Assembly: GCA_028455995.1 (NCBI GenBank)
Contig: JABELC010000006.1
Span: 1,116,001 to 1,180,000 of the forward strand
Length of the DNA stretch: 64,000 nucleotides
Direction: 5' to 3'
Origin: Scleromitrula shiraiana
Lineage: Eukaryota > Ascomycota > Leotiomycetes > Helotiales > Sclerotiniaceae
Shown here: positions 24,630 to 35,572 of the stretch, piece by piece
Position numbering within the stretch: the first letter of the stretch is position 1
Layout of the letters: each line of letters begins with the position of its first letter
Notes under the pieces: model-generated
Told to the model about the DNA's origin: nothing
Database searches by the model: none
The model's input: only the letters and a program-made list of their open reading frames with translations
Program-made: the position numbers and the translations under genes

Positions 24630-25339
24630 TATAATTATCATTATTGATATATTTGCGACGTTGAATGTCGCAATAATACAACGTTCAAGTTGATGCCTGA
24701 ATCTACTTCGCTATGTTATAGCTTAATACTAAACTACATAGCACAGCCATGGTCTATCTAAAGGTCTGGATTCGTAAAATATCGAATTATACGTGAATAT
24801 CAAAGCGTTACGCCTTTCGAAGTAGACGTTTAGAGAAGGCTTAAGCATTGTATGTATGTAGAATATTTCTAATCCCAAAATACTGGTAATGCAAACAGAA
24901 TAGAATTAGGCAAATTTTCTCGTGTTCAATTGCGGGGACGGTACTTGAAGACTTGGAATTCGGTATACAAAACGGGGAACCGGGTTAAGTTTTTATGGTA
25001 ACAACGGTTTACTTCTTTGCTCTACCATACCGAATATGCCGATCGAACGACCGAGCCATTCCAAAGTTACCTTGGTATGTAGGGTATACTTTAAATGGAA
25101 ATAATCACTGTTGACTGCATTCTTTTGAGATTGTTGAATAGTCGATTCGGAAATATTTACCAACCGGAACGTTCGATGTTCTAGAAGGTAATTACCGATT
25201 GACCCCTGAACTCCACACCAAAGTGGAGTATTTGCTTTAGATTCGAGATGAACTACTTCCCCCTTTTTTTATTCCCGACAAATTTCTAATATTTCCATAA
25301 TCACATTTGATCTATGAATGTCTGTGATATTATGGAGCA
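24630..25339. other. intergenic, right flank of the transposon
   Basis: Base composition returns to normal immediately after 24631. No gene or repeat was recognised. Confidence 0.35.
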
Positions 25340-25531
25340 ATGAATTCTTCGCACGAGAATAAGAAATCAGATATCAAAACATCACAAACTCTAGTTTCAC
25401 AATTCCATTTCCCCTCTTCAAGTTCACGACTTATCGAACATAGCTTCCCCTATCATCTTTCTACGTTGAAGTACAACTCATCAGCCAGCCAGCCAACCCA
25501 CCAGCTTCCAACTTCAACTTCCCCAAGACCA

Positions 25532-25590
25532 ACCAATACATCTACCAATACTTCTACCAATACTTCTACCAATACTTCTACCAATACTTC
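25532..25590. repeat. 12-bp tandem repeat, about five units
   Basis: The unit ACCAATACTTCT (first copy ACCAATACATCT) is repeated head to tail. It lies in an ATG-initiated frame at 25340-25738 (132 codons), where it encodes TNTS units. That frame is Ser/Thr/Pro-rich without any recognisable domain, and I cannot tell whether it is translated. Confidence 0.85.
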
Positions 25591-25738
25591 CTCAGCGCCA
25601 CAAAAAATCTTCAAAGCTTCCCCTAATCCAAAATGCGAAAAAACAATCAGGTGTCGTATGCATAACATCCTGTCTTCGACAACGAAAACGCTCCATCTAC
25701 CTCCCAACGCTCCCGTCTCTCTGTCGCATTCTGACTAG

Positions 25739-27199
25739 ATCTGGACAATTGGCCAAGTATCGAGGCTGGCGATTATACATCCACAAAATCGTAAAAATCT
25801 CAACACCACGATTTATTCAACCCTTCATTACTTGGATATACATAGTGGTTGGATATAAGGTGCCAATTCCCAATTATTGGCAGATGTGCACAGCATCTTT
25901 CCCCACTTCCGCCTTCTTAGTTGCAGCTAAACCCCCTTGTTTACGTTTTCTTCGTACTACACATCTATATATTTTTCGGCAACGTTGCTTCCTTTGAATA
26001 TTAAGCCGTCTTATATCTATTCAAATGTATATCATAGATTCGTAGTACCTAACTATTCTATATGTTGTAAATTCTATGCGTTGTAAGTCGATATCGGCGA
26101 GTACAAAACTTTTCTTCCCGTATTATATGTGAATTCATGCTTGTTTCCTACTTCATGACTATGACCGGTATTTCGTATTTGTGTATCCTTTCAACATCTC
26201 CGACATCGAGGCAGCGACAATTTGGTATTATGTTACAATTAGGCATCTGATGTCGATAGCCTTTCCATGTGAATCATGACATGATATGTGGTGTGACTGG
26301 CATTACAAAGATGGTTTCTAGCCAGGCATTTGGCTTTTGATGGAAAGAGATGTAACTTCTATCCGTCTATTATCTGTTTTCTGGGTTCTGGGTCTCTGTG
26401 CTGCGTTTGTGATGACGTTCTTTATCGGATGTATCAATTTGTATCATATTGTTGCCAGATAAGAATAGACTTGTACTTCATATGCATCCTATCAGTCAGA
26501 GATAAATCTGATGATCTGTGATGTTCATGTATTCTAAATTGAATCGCCTCTCGCTAGTAGTGAGTAGTGAGCAATGAGGAGGTCTAAATGTTTGACTTTC
26601 TTCCTAACTTTGAACAAAATCGAGCGTTTGATTTACTTTCGAATATCGAGCCAGTTTGAGTGTTTACCAATCTCGGTTTCTTCCTGAGCATGAGTTCGTT
26701 GGGCTGGATATACAAATTTTGTTCCCAATCAGAATGAATCTCAATATCTAATTGCATCGACGCTACACAACGTATCTCTGTATTGACTCTTAACTTATCA
26801 TGTATGCATATCTATACATCAGAAAGGACACCCCATACAACCAAGTGTGTTTCATAGAATCTCTCATAACGTTCAGACACTGCAGCTGGGAGTCCTTGCC
26901 ATTGCCATTCACTACATCATCTTTATGAAAATGTGCCAGCCAATGGGCCAGTTAGCAGTTAACATTAACACAATCAGAATATATTCTCTGAATTGTTTGA
27001 ATGAATAGATTAGATTGTTCTATGTAAATCTAAATATATCTGAAAAATTCCACGCTCCATCCCAGGTTATTCGCCTCAACTCCTATCATCGATAATTAAT
27101 TCCATACCGACCAGATCCTAACCCGAAGTCGGCTACAAAATGGCGATAAGAACAAACTGTATAGCCACAAATCTAGTCTCCATTAGTTAATGTCACATA
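25739..27199. other. intergenic, no gene seen
   Basis: About 1.46 kb of ordinary AT-rich DNA between the tandem repeat and the DUF6594 gene stop. No supportable gene, RNA or repeat. Confidence 0.35.
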
Positions 27200-28051
27200 C
27201 TAAGTTTTCAAGAATAGACCAACATACATGACAACAGCAGGGTAAACACCAATGCTTGACGAAAATAACATCGCTAGTAGGGTATTTCCCGTTGTAGAGA
27301 AACCAATCATGCCGATTCTGTCGGTTTTACCGTTCGCATAGTATTGAATGGAAGTGCCGACGATCAATGTAATCACAGATATAAAGCTTGCGATGGTATT
27401 AAACATCGAGACATCTGCATAGGATATGAGTCCGCTCTCCTCATCTATAACCCTTCGTTTGTGTTGTCGGGTGCCATTGCTGATGGTAAGGAATGTACAA
27501 TCATCGAATTGTTCGTCCTCATTAAACCAGATATCGAACTCGCTGCACTTTTGGAAAGAGTTCCCTCCATTTTTATCAATCAACCAATCACGAATGATCG
27601 AAAGTTGTGACGGCTTGGGTGCGGGAAGTTGGGATATCTGAGATACTGTGAATTTTCAGTGATGATCATTTAATTCTAGTCGAAGTTATCTACCTTGTAG
27701 CAGCAACCCATCTAAGAATAATTATGAGTATGCGATAGACATTGTGGGATTGTTTGACTTACTGTACTGCCCCATCAATTTCCGCAGATCTTTAAGCAAA
27801 TGATACTGTTCACTGGTGGCGTCATTCTCCGAGTTTCTTAGTTCGCTGAAATTGAAAGAGTATTGGCCATCTGATAGATCGTGGATATGGCATTGTAGTT
27901 TAAGGAGCTTTTGCTTCTCAAATATTTCCGCTTGAATATAGAGAAGATTGAAGATATTGATATCGTCAAATCTTCTGAATATGGCTGCGCTATGGTCTTT
28001 GCTCATCAAAGATGCCAGTCGATGATAGCCTTGCGGTTTGTAGGAAGCCAT
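27200..28051 (-). CDS. DUF6594 membrane protein
   Basis: Three exons: 27763-28051, a micro-exon 27694-27711 (18 bases) and 27200-27645, giving 250 residues. The N-terminus GYHRLASLMSKDHSAAIFRR followed by FDDINIFNLLYIQAEIFE is the diagnostic opening of DUF6594 proteins, a family very common in filamentous fungi. The micro-exon is supported because it restores the conserved segment MGQY|NGLLLQ|VSQISQLPAP with correct phase on both sides, followed by the family's IRDWLIDKNGG. The C-terminus has three hydrophobic segments (MFNTIASFISVITLIVGTSI; IGMIGFSTTGNTLLAMLF; GVYPAVVMYVGLFL), the usual membrane part. Function of the family is unknown. The protein is shorter at both loops than many relatives. 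Confidence 0.85.
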
Positions 28052-28548
28052 GTTGAAATTTTAGTCGTATTGGAGATGGAAATCTTCTATTTAACGTATG
28101 TGTTTTGGAGAAGTTAATGGATGTGGGGAGTTCAAGTTCTAGAGATAGATATGGCAAGAAAATTGGAAAGAAAGTCGGAAGTGGTTCTATGATGTTTGGT
28201 AAAAAGATGGTGAATCATGAAGAACCTTTCGACAAACAATTGGTTGGTAGGTTGACATGAGGCGTGACTCACTGTATGAGTGATCTGTTTTCTGTTCATT
28301 TCCTTCCATGAGCCTTATTGATTGAAAAAAATACTCCATATCCATAGCTTCTCCCAAGAAAAGGAAAGCCGTATACAATTTGATCCGAGATGTCCCTATG
28401 TGACTACATGATATTACTCACAAATAAGTATATTGATTTAAGATGAATATCCTTTATCAATTGATTGCGACTTAGCCTGAGGGCAGACAACTAGTTCATC
28501 AGAGTTGGGTGCGTACTCCATAATAGATCTATTTTTGTTTTGCATAAA

Positions 28549-29418
28549 ATGACTGATCTTCTAATGGAATCAACACAGCTCAATACCCCAGTGACCGACC
28601 TGATAGCAGATTGGAGTAATGATAATAAGGAACCAAATACACCAATCCGGCCACATGAGCGAGAACATACCATCGAGGCAGCGATAGACTAAGCAACAGG
28701 AATTTTGACTGGTATGAGTGGCAAGGAATTTATGCGAAAATTTACAAAACTCATAGGGTCAACCTTCATACCTGATGCCACTATGGTCATCAAATCATAT
28801 AGCGGCATAGGTCCCGAATAATTTAAGCATATCTCAGTTAGAGCCAAGACAGATATCGGATGCGATGACAATATGAATTCCTATGAGCTACTGGTCGAAG
28901 CAGGAATCCAAGGTAATCAACTGATTCCATGCAATGGAAAATTCTATTCTGTAGGATCTTTAACTTACAACCCGAATTACACAATGAATTCAGCATGATA
29001 ACAGGATCGACAGGTGAAAATGCGCCACACCAAGTTCTATGTTGTAAAATAAGCATCTTTTGACATATTGCAAGATTCTAAGGAATTAATTCAGGATCCG
29101 TTGGCTCCAAAGTCAGCCTCAATCCTCATGCAAAGGCGCAAAAGTAAAGGCACGCTTCCTACTTCCACTATGACTAGAAGATGCCATGCTAAGATATTCT
29201 AGCGGCGAAAATGGCAGAGCGTGAGGCCGCTGAAGCTCGGTGCAAGGAATCCGAAGGATTTGAAGCAAGGGAATTACAACACTAGAGGGCTAGAACTTTC
29301 AATCCACATTGGCAGCAGAGCTAAAAGCGTTCCCTGTACCAATGATTCGACTGGAAATATGAATACTACAATTCCGACCACGTCAGCTTCGAGACAAGCT
29401 CGATATACCCGTCCTTGA
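28549..29418 (+). pseudogene. probable decayed protein gene, family not recognised
   Basis: From the ATG at 28549 to the final TGA at 29416-29418 a single frame of 290 codons can be read without any length change, but it is broken by stops at 28690 (TAA), 28819 (TAA), 28996 (TGA), 28999 (TAA), 29050 (TAA) and 29203 (TAG). Between the stops the text looks like protein, for example NTPVTDLIADWSNDNKEPNT, MSGKEFMRKFTKLIGS and ELLVEAGIQGNQLIPCNGKF. Stops are about three times rarer than chance would give in DNA of this composition. All six could come from single C-to-T changes in CAA, CAG or CGA, the pattern left by RIP or by cytosine deamination. Origin is unknown; a dead cellular gene, a mobile-element gene or an endogenised viral gene are all possible. 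Confidence 0.4.
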
Positions 29419-30368
29419 AGGGTTTAGATTTCTTATTCTGATCTTGGACATTGGTCCATTTTTAATTGATGTCAAGAGATAGAAATTTTCAACTCTTCAA
29501 TCCAAAACCAAATAACCAATACTGTATTCGGAGATAGGCTAGCCCTCCTCGATTAGTGGTCAGGCAGCTAGTCTTGAAAGTCAATCAGTAACAACTTTGT
29601 TACAACATCATCACACACATCCAGGTCTTCACTCAAGAACAAATATCGTTGGGGGTATATTTTGTTTAATTTTGCTATGTACTGTTTGCTACTATGATAA
29701 AGTAGCCAGCCATCTAGTATTTAATCCACCATATGTACTTATTGTATCTTTGCCAGCCCAGCCCATCCCTTCCCATCCCAATGCAATGCAATGCATATAA
29801 TAAGGCCAACCATCCTCTCCCAAAAGCCATATATTCTTGTTTTTACTGTAATGCCCGTCTTTTCCATTCCCTCTCAAACCATACATCACCAGAAAAAGCA
29901 GAGAAAGTAAAATTAAATGCAAACTGCCCAACGCAACCCAGTCCAGCCCAGCCCATGAAAACCCATGCATATGCAGAAGTGCAGTAGTCCATTCCCAGAT
30001 GTGTAGAATGCAATACCGATGCCAATCCTTAATAACGCCAACATAAATTGTTTGTTATTATCAATGATTTTGGATACGTGATAAAAAAAAATGGAATCTT
30101 GTCTCCCTCCCGATCATGCATAACCTCTTTAGAAAAAAAATTGAAATTGAAAAACGCCTCGCGCCGATGCTGATTGATTGTATGATGTTATGTTATTGAA
30201 TCCAATTTCATGTGTGCGATTTGATGTGACCGAAACCCGAAGCATTGATGCCGTTGAAAGAAGAAAATTGAGGATGCATATGTACCGGAAATGGTTTGGA
30301 AAGGGGGGAGAAGATAGAGCTGAGCTAAGACCGAAGACCGAAAGTAAAAAAGAGAACTGTGATTTCCT
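29419..30368. other. intergenic; 3' region of MPE1
   Basis: Contains short CAGCCCAGCCCAT/CCCATCCC-type repeats at 29755-29790 and 29925-29960 that generate overlapping false frames on both strands. The part next to 30369 is probably the MPE1 3' UTR. Confidence 0.35.
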
Positions 30369-32400
30369 TCAAAGTTCACGATAATCACTAGGTCTAGCTC
30401 TTCTTTGTCTCCCGACATGTCTATAAGGGTTGACTGGTTTCCTAAAGTATGCGTTATCCTCTTCATTGGGTAGAGGCTCTGCAAAAATAGTCTTTTGTTG
30501 ATTTGGAAATCCACCTGCTGCACCACCCATTCCTCTAGCCATACCATGGCTATTTCCATTCATTCCAGGACCAGTTGGTATATTTCCAGTCATCATGGGA
30601 TTCATATTGCCGAATGCATTGCCGTTATTAAACATAGGCATATTGTTCATACCAGGGAATCCCATTCCCATCATGGGATTCATCATCATCCCATTCATCC
30701 CATTCATCCCATTCATACCACCCATACCGAATCCATTCATCATGTTCATGGGCATACCTCCAGGACCAAACCCATTGTTATTGTAGAATTGTTGTGGTTG
30801 ATTCATGTTTGGCATATTCGAATAACCATTCATGCCATTCATGCCATTCATATTCATTTGCTGTTGTTTCTGCTGGGGTAATACGTTGGATTCTTTTTGA
30901 CGCATAGCTTTAGGTCCTTTAGGTATTTTTGGATTCTCAAGTAACTCATCTGCTGGACGTTTCTTGCCTTTTGGTTCAGAAGGTGCACCTGGGACATTAA
31001 TAACTGGACTTGTTGATTTTCCTTGCTTAGGACTAGGTTTTGTAACTTTAGATACCTCAGGAGATTTGACTTTGGGTGATTTGTTGGGTGTGGGCGATTT
31101 AGCTCTTGTTGCGATTGTTGATTTGGTAGTAGGTGGTGTTCCGACCGTTGCGGTCTCGGACTTTACGCTCGGACTATTGGCTCTTTGTTCTTCTTTTTCT
31201 TTCTTGGCAGCATTATTCTTCTCTTCCAAATACAACTTGATCTTTGCGGTCATCTCATCATCAGGTTGTAGATCATCAATCAATACTCCATCAGTCTGAC
31301 AACCTGGACATGTGAAATCGCTTTCGATAAGAGCATTAGTAATGCAGTCATTGCAATACGTCTTCTCACAACATGGCGTCTTCATTGGATCTATGAATAT
31401 TCTCTTGTCGAGAGCGCACTCCAATCCTCTATCTTGTAATTCTTTATCTCCCATAGCAGCAACCTTCTGAGCAGCAGCAGATGACTTTGTTTTAGCTTGA
31501 AATTGTTCCCACGATGCTTTATCAGGCTCAGCAATAACAAATTCCCCCTCTGCATTCACCATGACTCCAGATGGAGGCTTTGTATCATCCGTAGTTCCAT
31601 CATTACTTAATGCAGTAGGTTTCTCTACAGTCTTGAGAAAAGATCTTGGAATACCAGTTGTACGCTTAACTCTAGGCTTATTGTCGAAATTCGGGTCATC
31701 ATTCGTTGGACAGACCTGAATCCAATGTCCCTTCTCACCACATCGATAACAAATATACCCAGTTGGTGGTTCATGATCTGGAACATTTGGAGGAGGTTGA
31801 CCTTTCTTATTACCACCCGGACGGAAGATTGGTGTTTGACTAGAGATTTGTTAGAATACGTATATAAACATAAAGGGTATATCAACTTACTTTGCCATCT
31901 CTTCCTGCTGTGCCGACCAATTTTCACTTTGTGCCTGAAACATAGCCTCCATCCGTTGTTCCTCCGTCATCGCACTATTCATCTGTGCCATGCCATTTGT
32001 AACTGCAGGCTTTACACTTGCTTGTTTTCCATGTTCCTTTCGTGATGAATTCTTTTGATTAATTGGCATCTTTCCTGACATATATCGTGCGGCTCTGCCT
32101 GCTCCAGCCTTTTGAGGTGGTAATCTACGAGCGATGATCGAAGTTGATCGTGGAATAATAGTAGTATCATCGTCGTATTCTACAATTGTTAGTATTGATT
32201 CTAAAAACGGAATGCAGAGAGTTCCTACCTTCATTACCATCTTCGTTATAGATTGCAAGATCAAAATCGGTTCCGTCACCTAATCCACTCTTGATAATAA
32301 TATCACGCTTAAGCTCAAATACAGATATACCAGTACCATCAAATTCCACTCTAGATGGTTCCTTCTGGGACTTAAACTTAAAGAACACTGAGGATGTCAT
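30369..32400 (-). CDS. MPE1: Mpe1 / RBBP6-type cleavage and polyadenylation factor subunit
   Basis: Three exons (32229-32400, 31891-32179, 30369-31839) give 643 residues. The order of domains is that of Mpe1: an N-terminal ubiquitin-like DWNN domain (1-75; SVFFKFKSQKEPSRVEFDGT), a CCHC zinc knuckle CYRCGEKGHWIQVC (184-197), and a RING/U-box-like domain from about 295 (CALDKRIFIDP, CCEKTYCNDC, CPGC). A Lys/Pro/Ser-rich linker and an unusual Met/Gly/Asn-rich region (about 470-600, repeats of NGMNGM and similar) follow, ending in PYRHVGRQRRARPSDYREL. Mpe1 is part of the nuclear cleavage and polyadenylation factor and helps couple poly(A)-signal recognition to endonuclease activation. Junctions keep phase (GNE|EYDDD and EEMA|NQTPIFRPGG). 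Confidence 0.95.
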
Positions 32401-34705
32401 GATTGTAATTGTTGATAAAGTTGATGATTTGAAAATTTCAAAGATATCGTAAGTCCTAATTGAAAGTTGTCGATTTCGATGTCGTACAGAGAACAAAGCA
32501 ACTCTGAGGCACACAATTATATCAAGCAATTGCTTAATTATCAGTTAATGTGATGGACAGGGGATGGGAAGGATTGTTTCGTGAATGCGACCGGTGCAAG
32601 ATCAAGATTCTTCTTTTTTTTTTTCGTTCAAGGGAACGAGGTTGAAAACAAATCTGATTTCGATCAATGGAAGTAACTCTCTGTATCACAGAAAATGAAA
32701 AAGATTGTACAAGATTGCAGCGATGCTGCTATTGTGATGATTCTTGATGACTGCTGACTTCCTTCACGACCATACACTATTGAACCACCAAACCAAGATG
32801 ATCAAAACAATTCTTCTTCTATTTTCTTCTTCTTTTTTGCACTTTTCTTTCCTCCAAACAATTGAATTCCACCTCAAATATCCACGCGTCCTCGAATCTC
32901 GGATTGTACTGCCTCCTTAAATGAGAAAAAAATCGTGATTCTGTGGTTGATTTGATATTTTTTAGAAAAAAAGAAGTTGTTGATGGAAGAATAAGAGAAG
33001 AAGGATGAATTGATGAGAAAGAACTTTTTAAGGCGAAAGCTTGATTGAGTACGGGAAGGTGACAAACTCTTTGTTGATCGTGAATGGCTGACTAATTGGA
33101 GATTATCAGCACTAAAGCTAATTCAGTAAAGCCTTTTTACGATAAGCTAAGCGAATACAGCGGATTTACCGTACGAAGTACGCATGCGTAGCAGGCTGAG
33201 GTGGAATTCACCTAGGCAGTTATGCCAGCACAGTGATTCGAGACTCATTCTTAATTACATTATAGAATCCATACGTGTTATGGGAGGATCTTTTGAAATG
33301 ATTCAATTCGTATCAGAGTGTTGGTTTCAGATCAATCCAAAGTTTACTGCCCCGTAGAACTAGTCGTTATAAGTATTTATCAGCTACTCATGTGGCACGA
33401 AGCGAACATATCATGCAAAGGATAGCCAGACCAAGCCCATGCCAACTGTAAGTAAACAAGACCGCTGAGGTTCATGCAAACGCTTCCAACCTCTTCTAAT
33501 TGTTTGATGCACTATTTTGAAAAGCCGCCAGTTGTAACACACGTAGAGGATCACTACAAGTCGGTTCTGATCATTACACACTACTTATATTCAATGTTCT
33601 ATTAACTTCAGCCTACCACCCGCAACCTGGGACATTCAAAATATTGATCTAGCATCATTGTCTTCGAAAGTATTTCTTTCATTCAAGCTGTGATTATCCT
33701 TGGTTGGGACATTACTACTGTTGGGTTCAGTGGCAAGCGATTCATTACATCACTTGGGATCTCTGTATCCTCCTGTCTCTCTAGATGATAGAACTGGTAG
33801 AACTAATGTCTCATCTACTCGGATGAAATCTAGCAAAGATGGTATGCAGATGGATCTCTGAACCTCTCTTCACTCATGTCAAAAATACGGAATACGTCAG
33901 AGACATCATCTGCTGCATTCACAACTAGACGGCCAATAGTTGATTAATTCGTTCATTGACTAAATATATATCATAACTACCTCCTACCTACATTAACTCC
34001 TCACCCAAACACATCTCTACTCCCCATATCCAGCATCGCAACAAGCTCATCACAAAAACACCATGAAGCACATTATCACCAGACAGAAACAACATAAGAA
34101 TAATATCAATTAAGAATAATGCATAAAAAGAAGGGTATAGACCAACCGCCATCCATTCATGCAATCATAAACAGGTAAAACACCAGTCCAAATAATGCAC
34201 CAGTAAAAAGGAGAGATGAGAAAAGAAGAGAAGAGAACAGATTATCTATTAAATATCCATGCATTCATCAATCCATCCACCCATCCGTCCCATATGTAAA
34301 TCCCGAGAAATAGAATAGAATAAAAATTAGCATATAAAAACCTAGATACTAATCCTAGACATCCGGTTCAAAAACAGACACCAATGCGATTGAACCTGCA
34401 TTTGAACTGCGAGGGTGTCGTTATACCATGATGTCTTGCAGTGCGTTGAAGGTTGAAACCTGCTTGCTGAAATTCCAGATTCCTTGTAGCGCATCAATCA
34501 ATTGTTGATGTAAAATATTGTCCCATCCATTAACCAACACCCTTCATGTCATATATCCGTAATGCGCACATCATTCGTTCGTCGATTCGTTCGTCGTAGA
34601 GTCATGTCGATGTGATACTGCACCGGCGAATGTTTACCCTCCCCCTTCCAGCCATTATATATTATATTTCACCACCGGAAATCCCCTACCAAACCATACC
34701 ATGAA
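32401..34705. other. intergenic; MPE1 promoter and Yippee gene 3' side
   Basis: About 2.3 kb. A long T/C-rich stretch with ttcttcttctattttcttct runs lies at 32608-32850, upstream of MPE1 on its antisense strand. Otherwise no gene, RNA or repeat was recognised. Confidence 0.35.
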
Positions 34706-35572
34706 TTAAAGGCCCGCGATCCCACTATCCTTACTATCCTCTCTCTTCCTCCTCTCCATCCTTCTAATCCTCCTCTTCCTCGCAACTTCCGCATCCCATG
34801 TTCCCGCAAATAACTCCTCACATTCCTCTTCATCCTCGCTATCAAAAACCACCCATTCATTCCCATTTCCCTCCTCCTCTTCTTCCCGCTCCGGTTCACT
34901 CTTCCCATTAGCAATCGCATCGCCATTCTCCCAACATCCCATCCCTACCACCCTCTTCGTCTCCAATATAAATTTCCCCACTTTATATTTCTGTCCCGTT
35001 TCCCTAGCATCTACATATTTCCACCCGAGTAACACATTACAGACCATACAATTAACATCCGCAACCACATGATGACCCGTCAATAATTCCCTATTTACAG
35101 AACGTCCGATTCGAGTATTGAGTAGATTTTTGTTCTTATCGATTTTGGTAGGAGGGAAGGGTGGAATGGTGGGGGTGGGTGAGGGCGAGGGTGGTGCGAC
35201 TAAGTATGCGCGGCCATGGCGACCGGTAAATCCTTTGGATACGATTTGAGATGTGTAGGCTAGGTGAGTGGAACAGTTGAGACAGCGAAGTGTATCGGGA
35301 TATGGGCGGGTGAGGGGCGATTGGAAAGACGGGGAGGGGGTGCGAGAGAGAGGAGAGAGAGGTGGGGATGTTGAATCTTGGTTCGTGAAATAATTTGTAA
35401 TTGGAGATTTATTGTATGTGGGTGAGGCTATAGGGGTAGTAATGCATGAGGAAGTGGGTGAGTAGCTGAGTGAGGGAGGATCCGATCTTGTTGTGCTTCG
35501 GCGGAATGGAAATGAAAATGAGGGGATGAGATAGTTGGGGAATATGGGACGATCATTTGAATTTGTTGCCAT
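34706..35572 (-). CDS. long Yippee-family zinc-binding protein
   Basis: A single exon of 288 residues from an ATG at 35572. The Yippee fold is recognised by paired cysteines: CLNC (97-100), followed by STHLAYTSQIVSKGFTGRHG and RAYLV, then NTRIGRSVNRELLTGHHVVA, CMVC (175-178) and LGWKYVDARETGQKYKVGKF. Canonical Yippee proteins have 52 residues between the Cys pairs; here there are 74, because a Pro/Ser-rich insert (about 127-148) interrupts the domain. A 96-residue Ser/Thr/Pro-rich N-terminus and an acidic-then-basic C-terminus (EREEEEEGNGNE, ARKRRIRRMERRKRED) extend the roughly 120-residue core. The yeast relative Moh1 is linked to stress survival, and plant and animal relatives include substrate receptors; function here is inferred only at the fold level. 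Confidence 0.88.
   Translation of the reverse strand: MATNSNDRPIFPNYLIPSFSFPFRRSTTRSDPPSLSYSPTSSCITTPIASPTYNKSPITNYFTNQDSTSPPLSPLSRTPSPSFQSPLTRPYPDTLRCLNCSTHLAYTSQIVSKGFTGRHGRAYLVAPPSPSPTPTIPPFPPTKIDKNKNLLNTRIGRSVNRELLTGHHVVADVNCMVCNVLLGWKYVDARETGQKYKVGKFILETKRVVGMGCWENGDAIANGKSEPEREEEEEGNGNEWVVFDSEDEEECEELFAGTWDAEVARKRRIRRMERRKREDSKDSGIAGL

Noticed and set aside
25340..25738. A 132-codon ATG frame containing TNTS repeats
   Set aside because: The middle is a DNA tandem repeat and there is no domain or conserved-looking segment. I keep only the repeat as a feature, because coding status cannot be decided.
28491..29056. Several 60-72 codon frames on the minus strand
   Set aside because: They lie opposite the plus-strand decayed frame, do not join in phase and show no family features.
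29692..30025. Overlapping 60-92 codon frames on both strands
   Set aside because: Generated by short CAGCCCA/CCCATCCC repeats; no frame is favoured.
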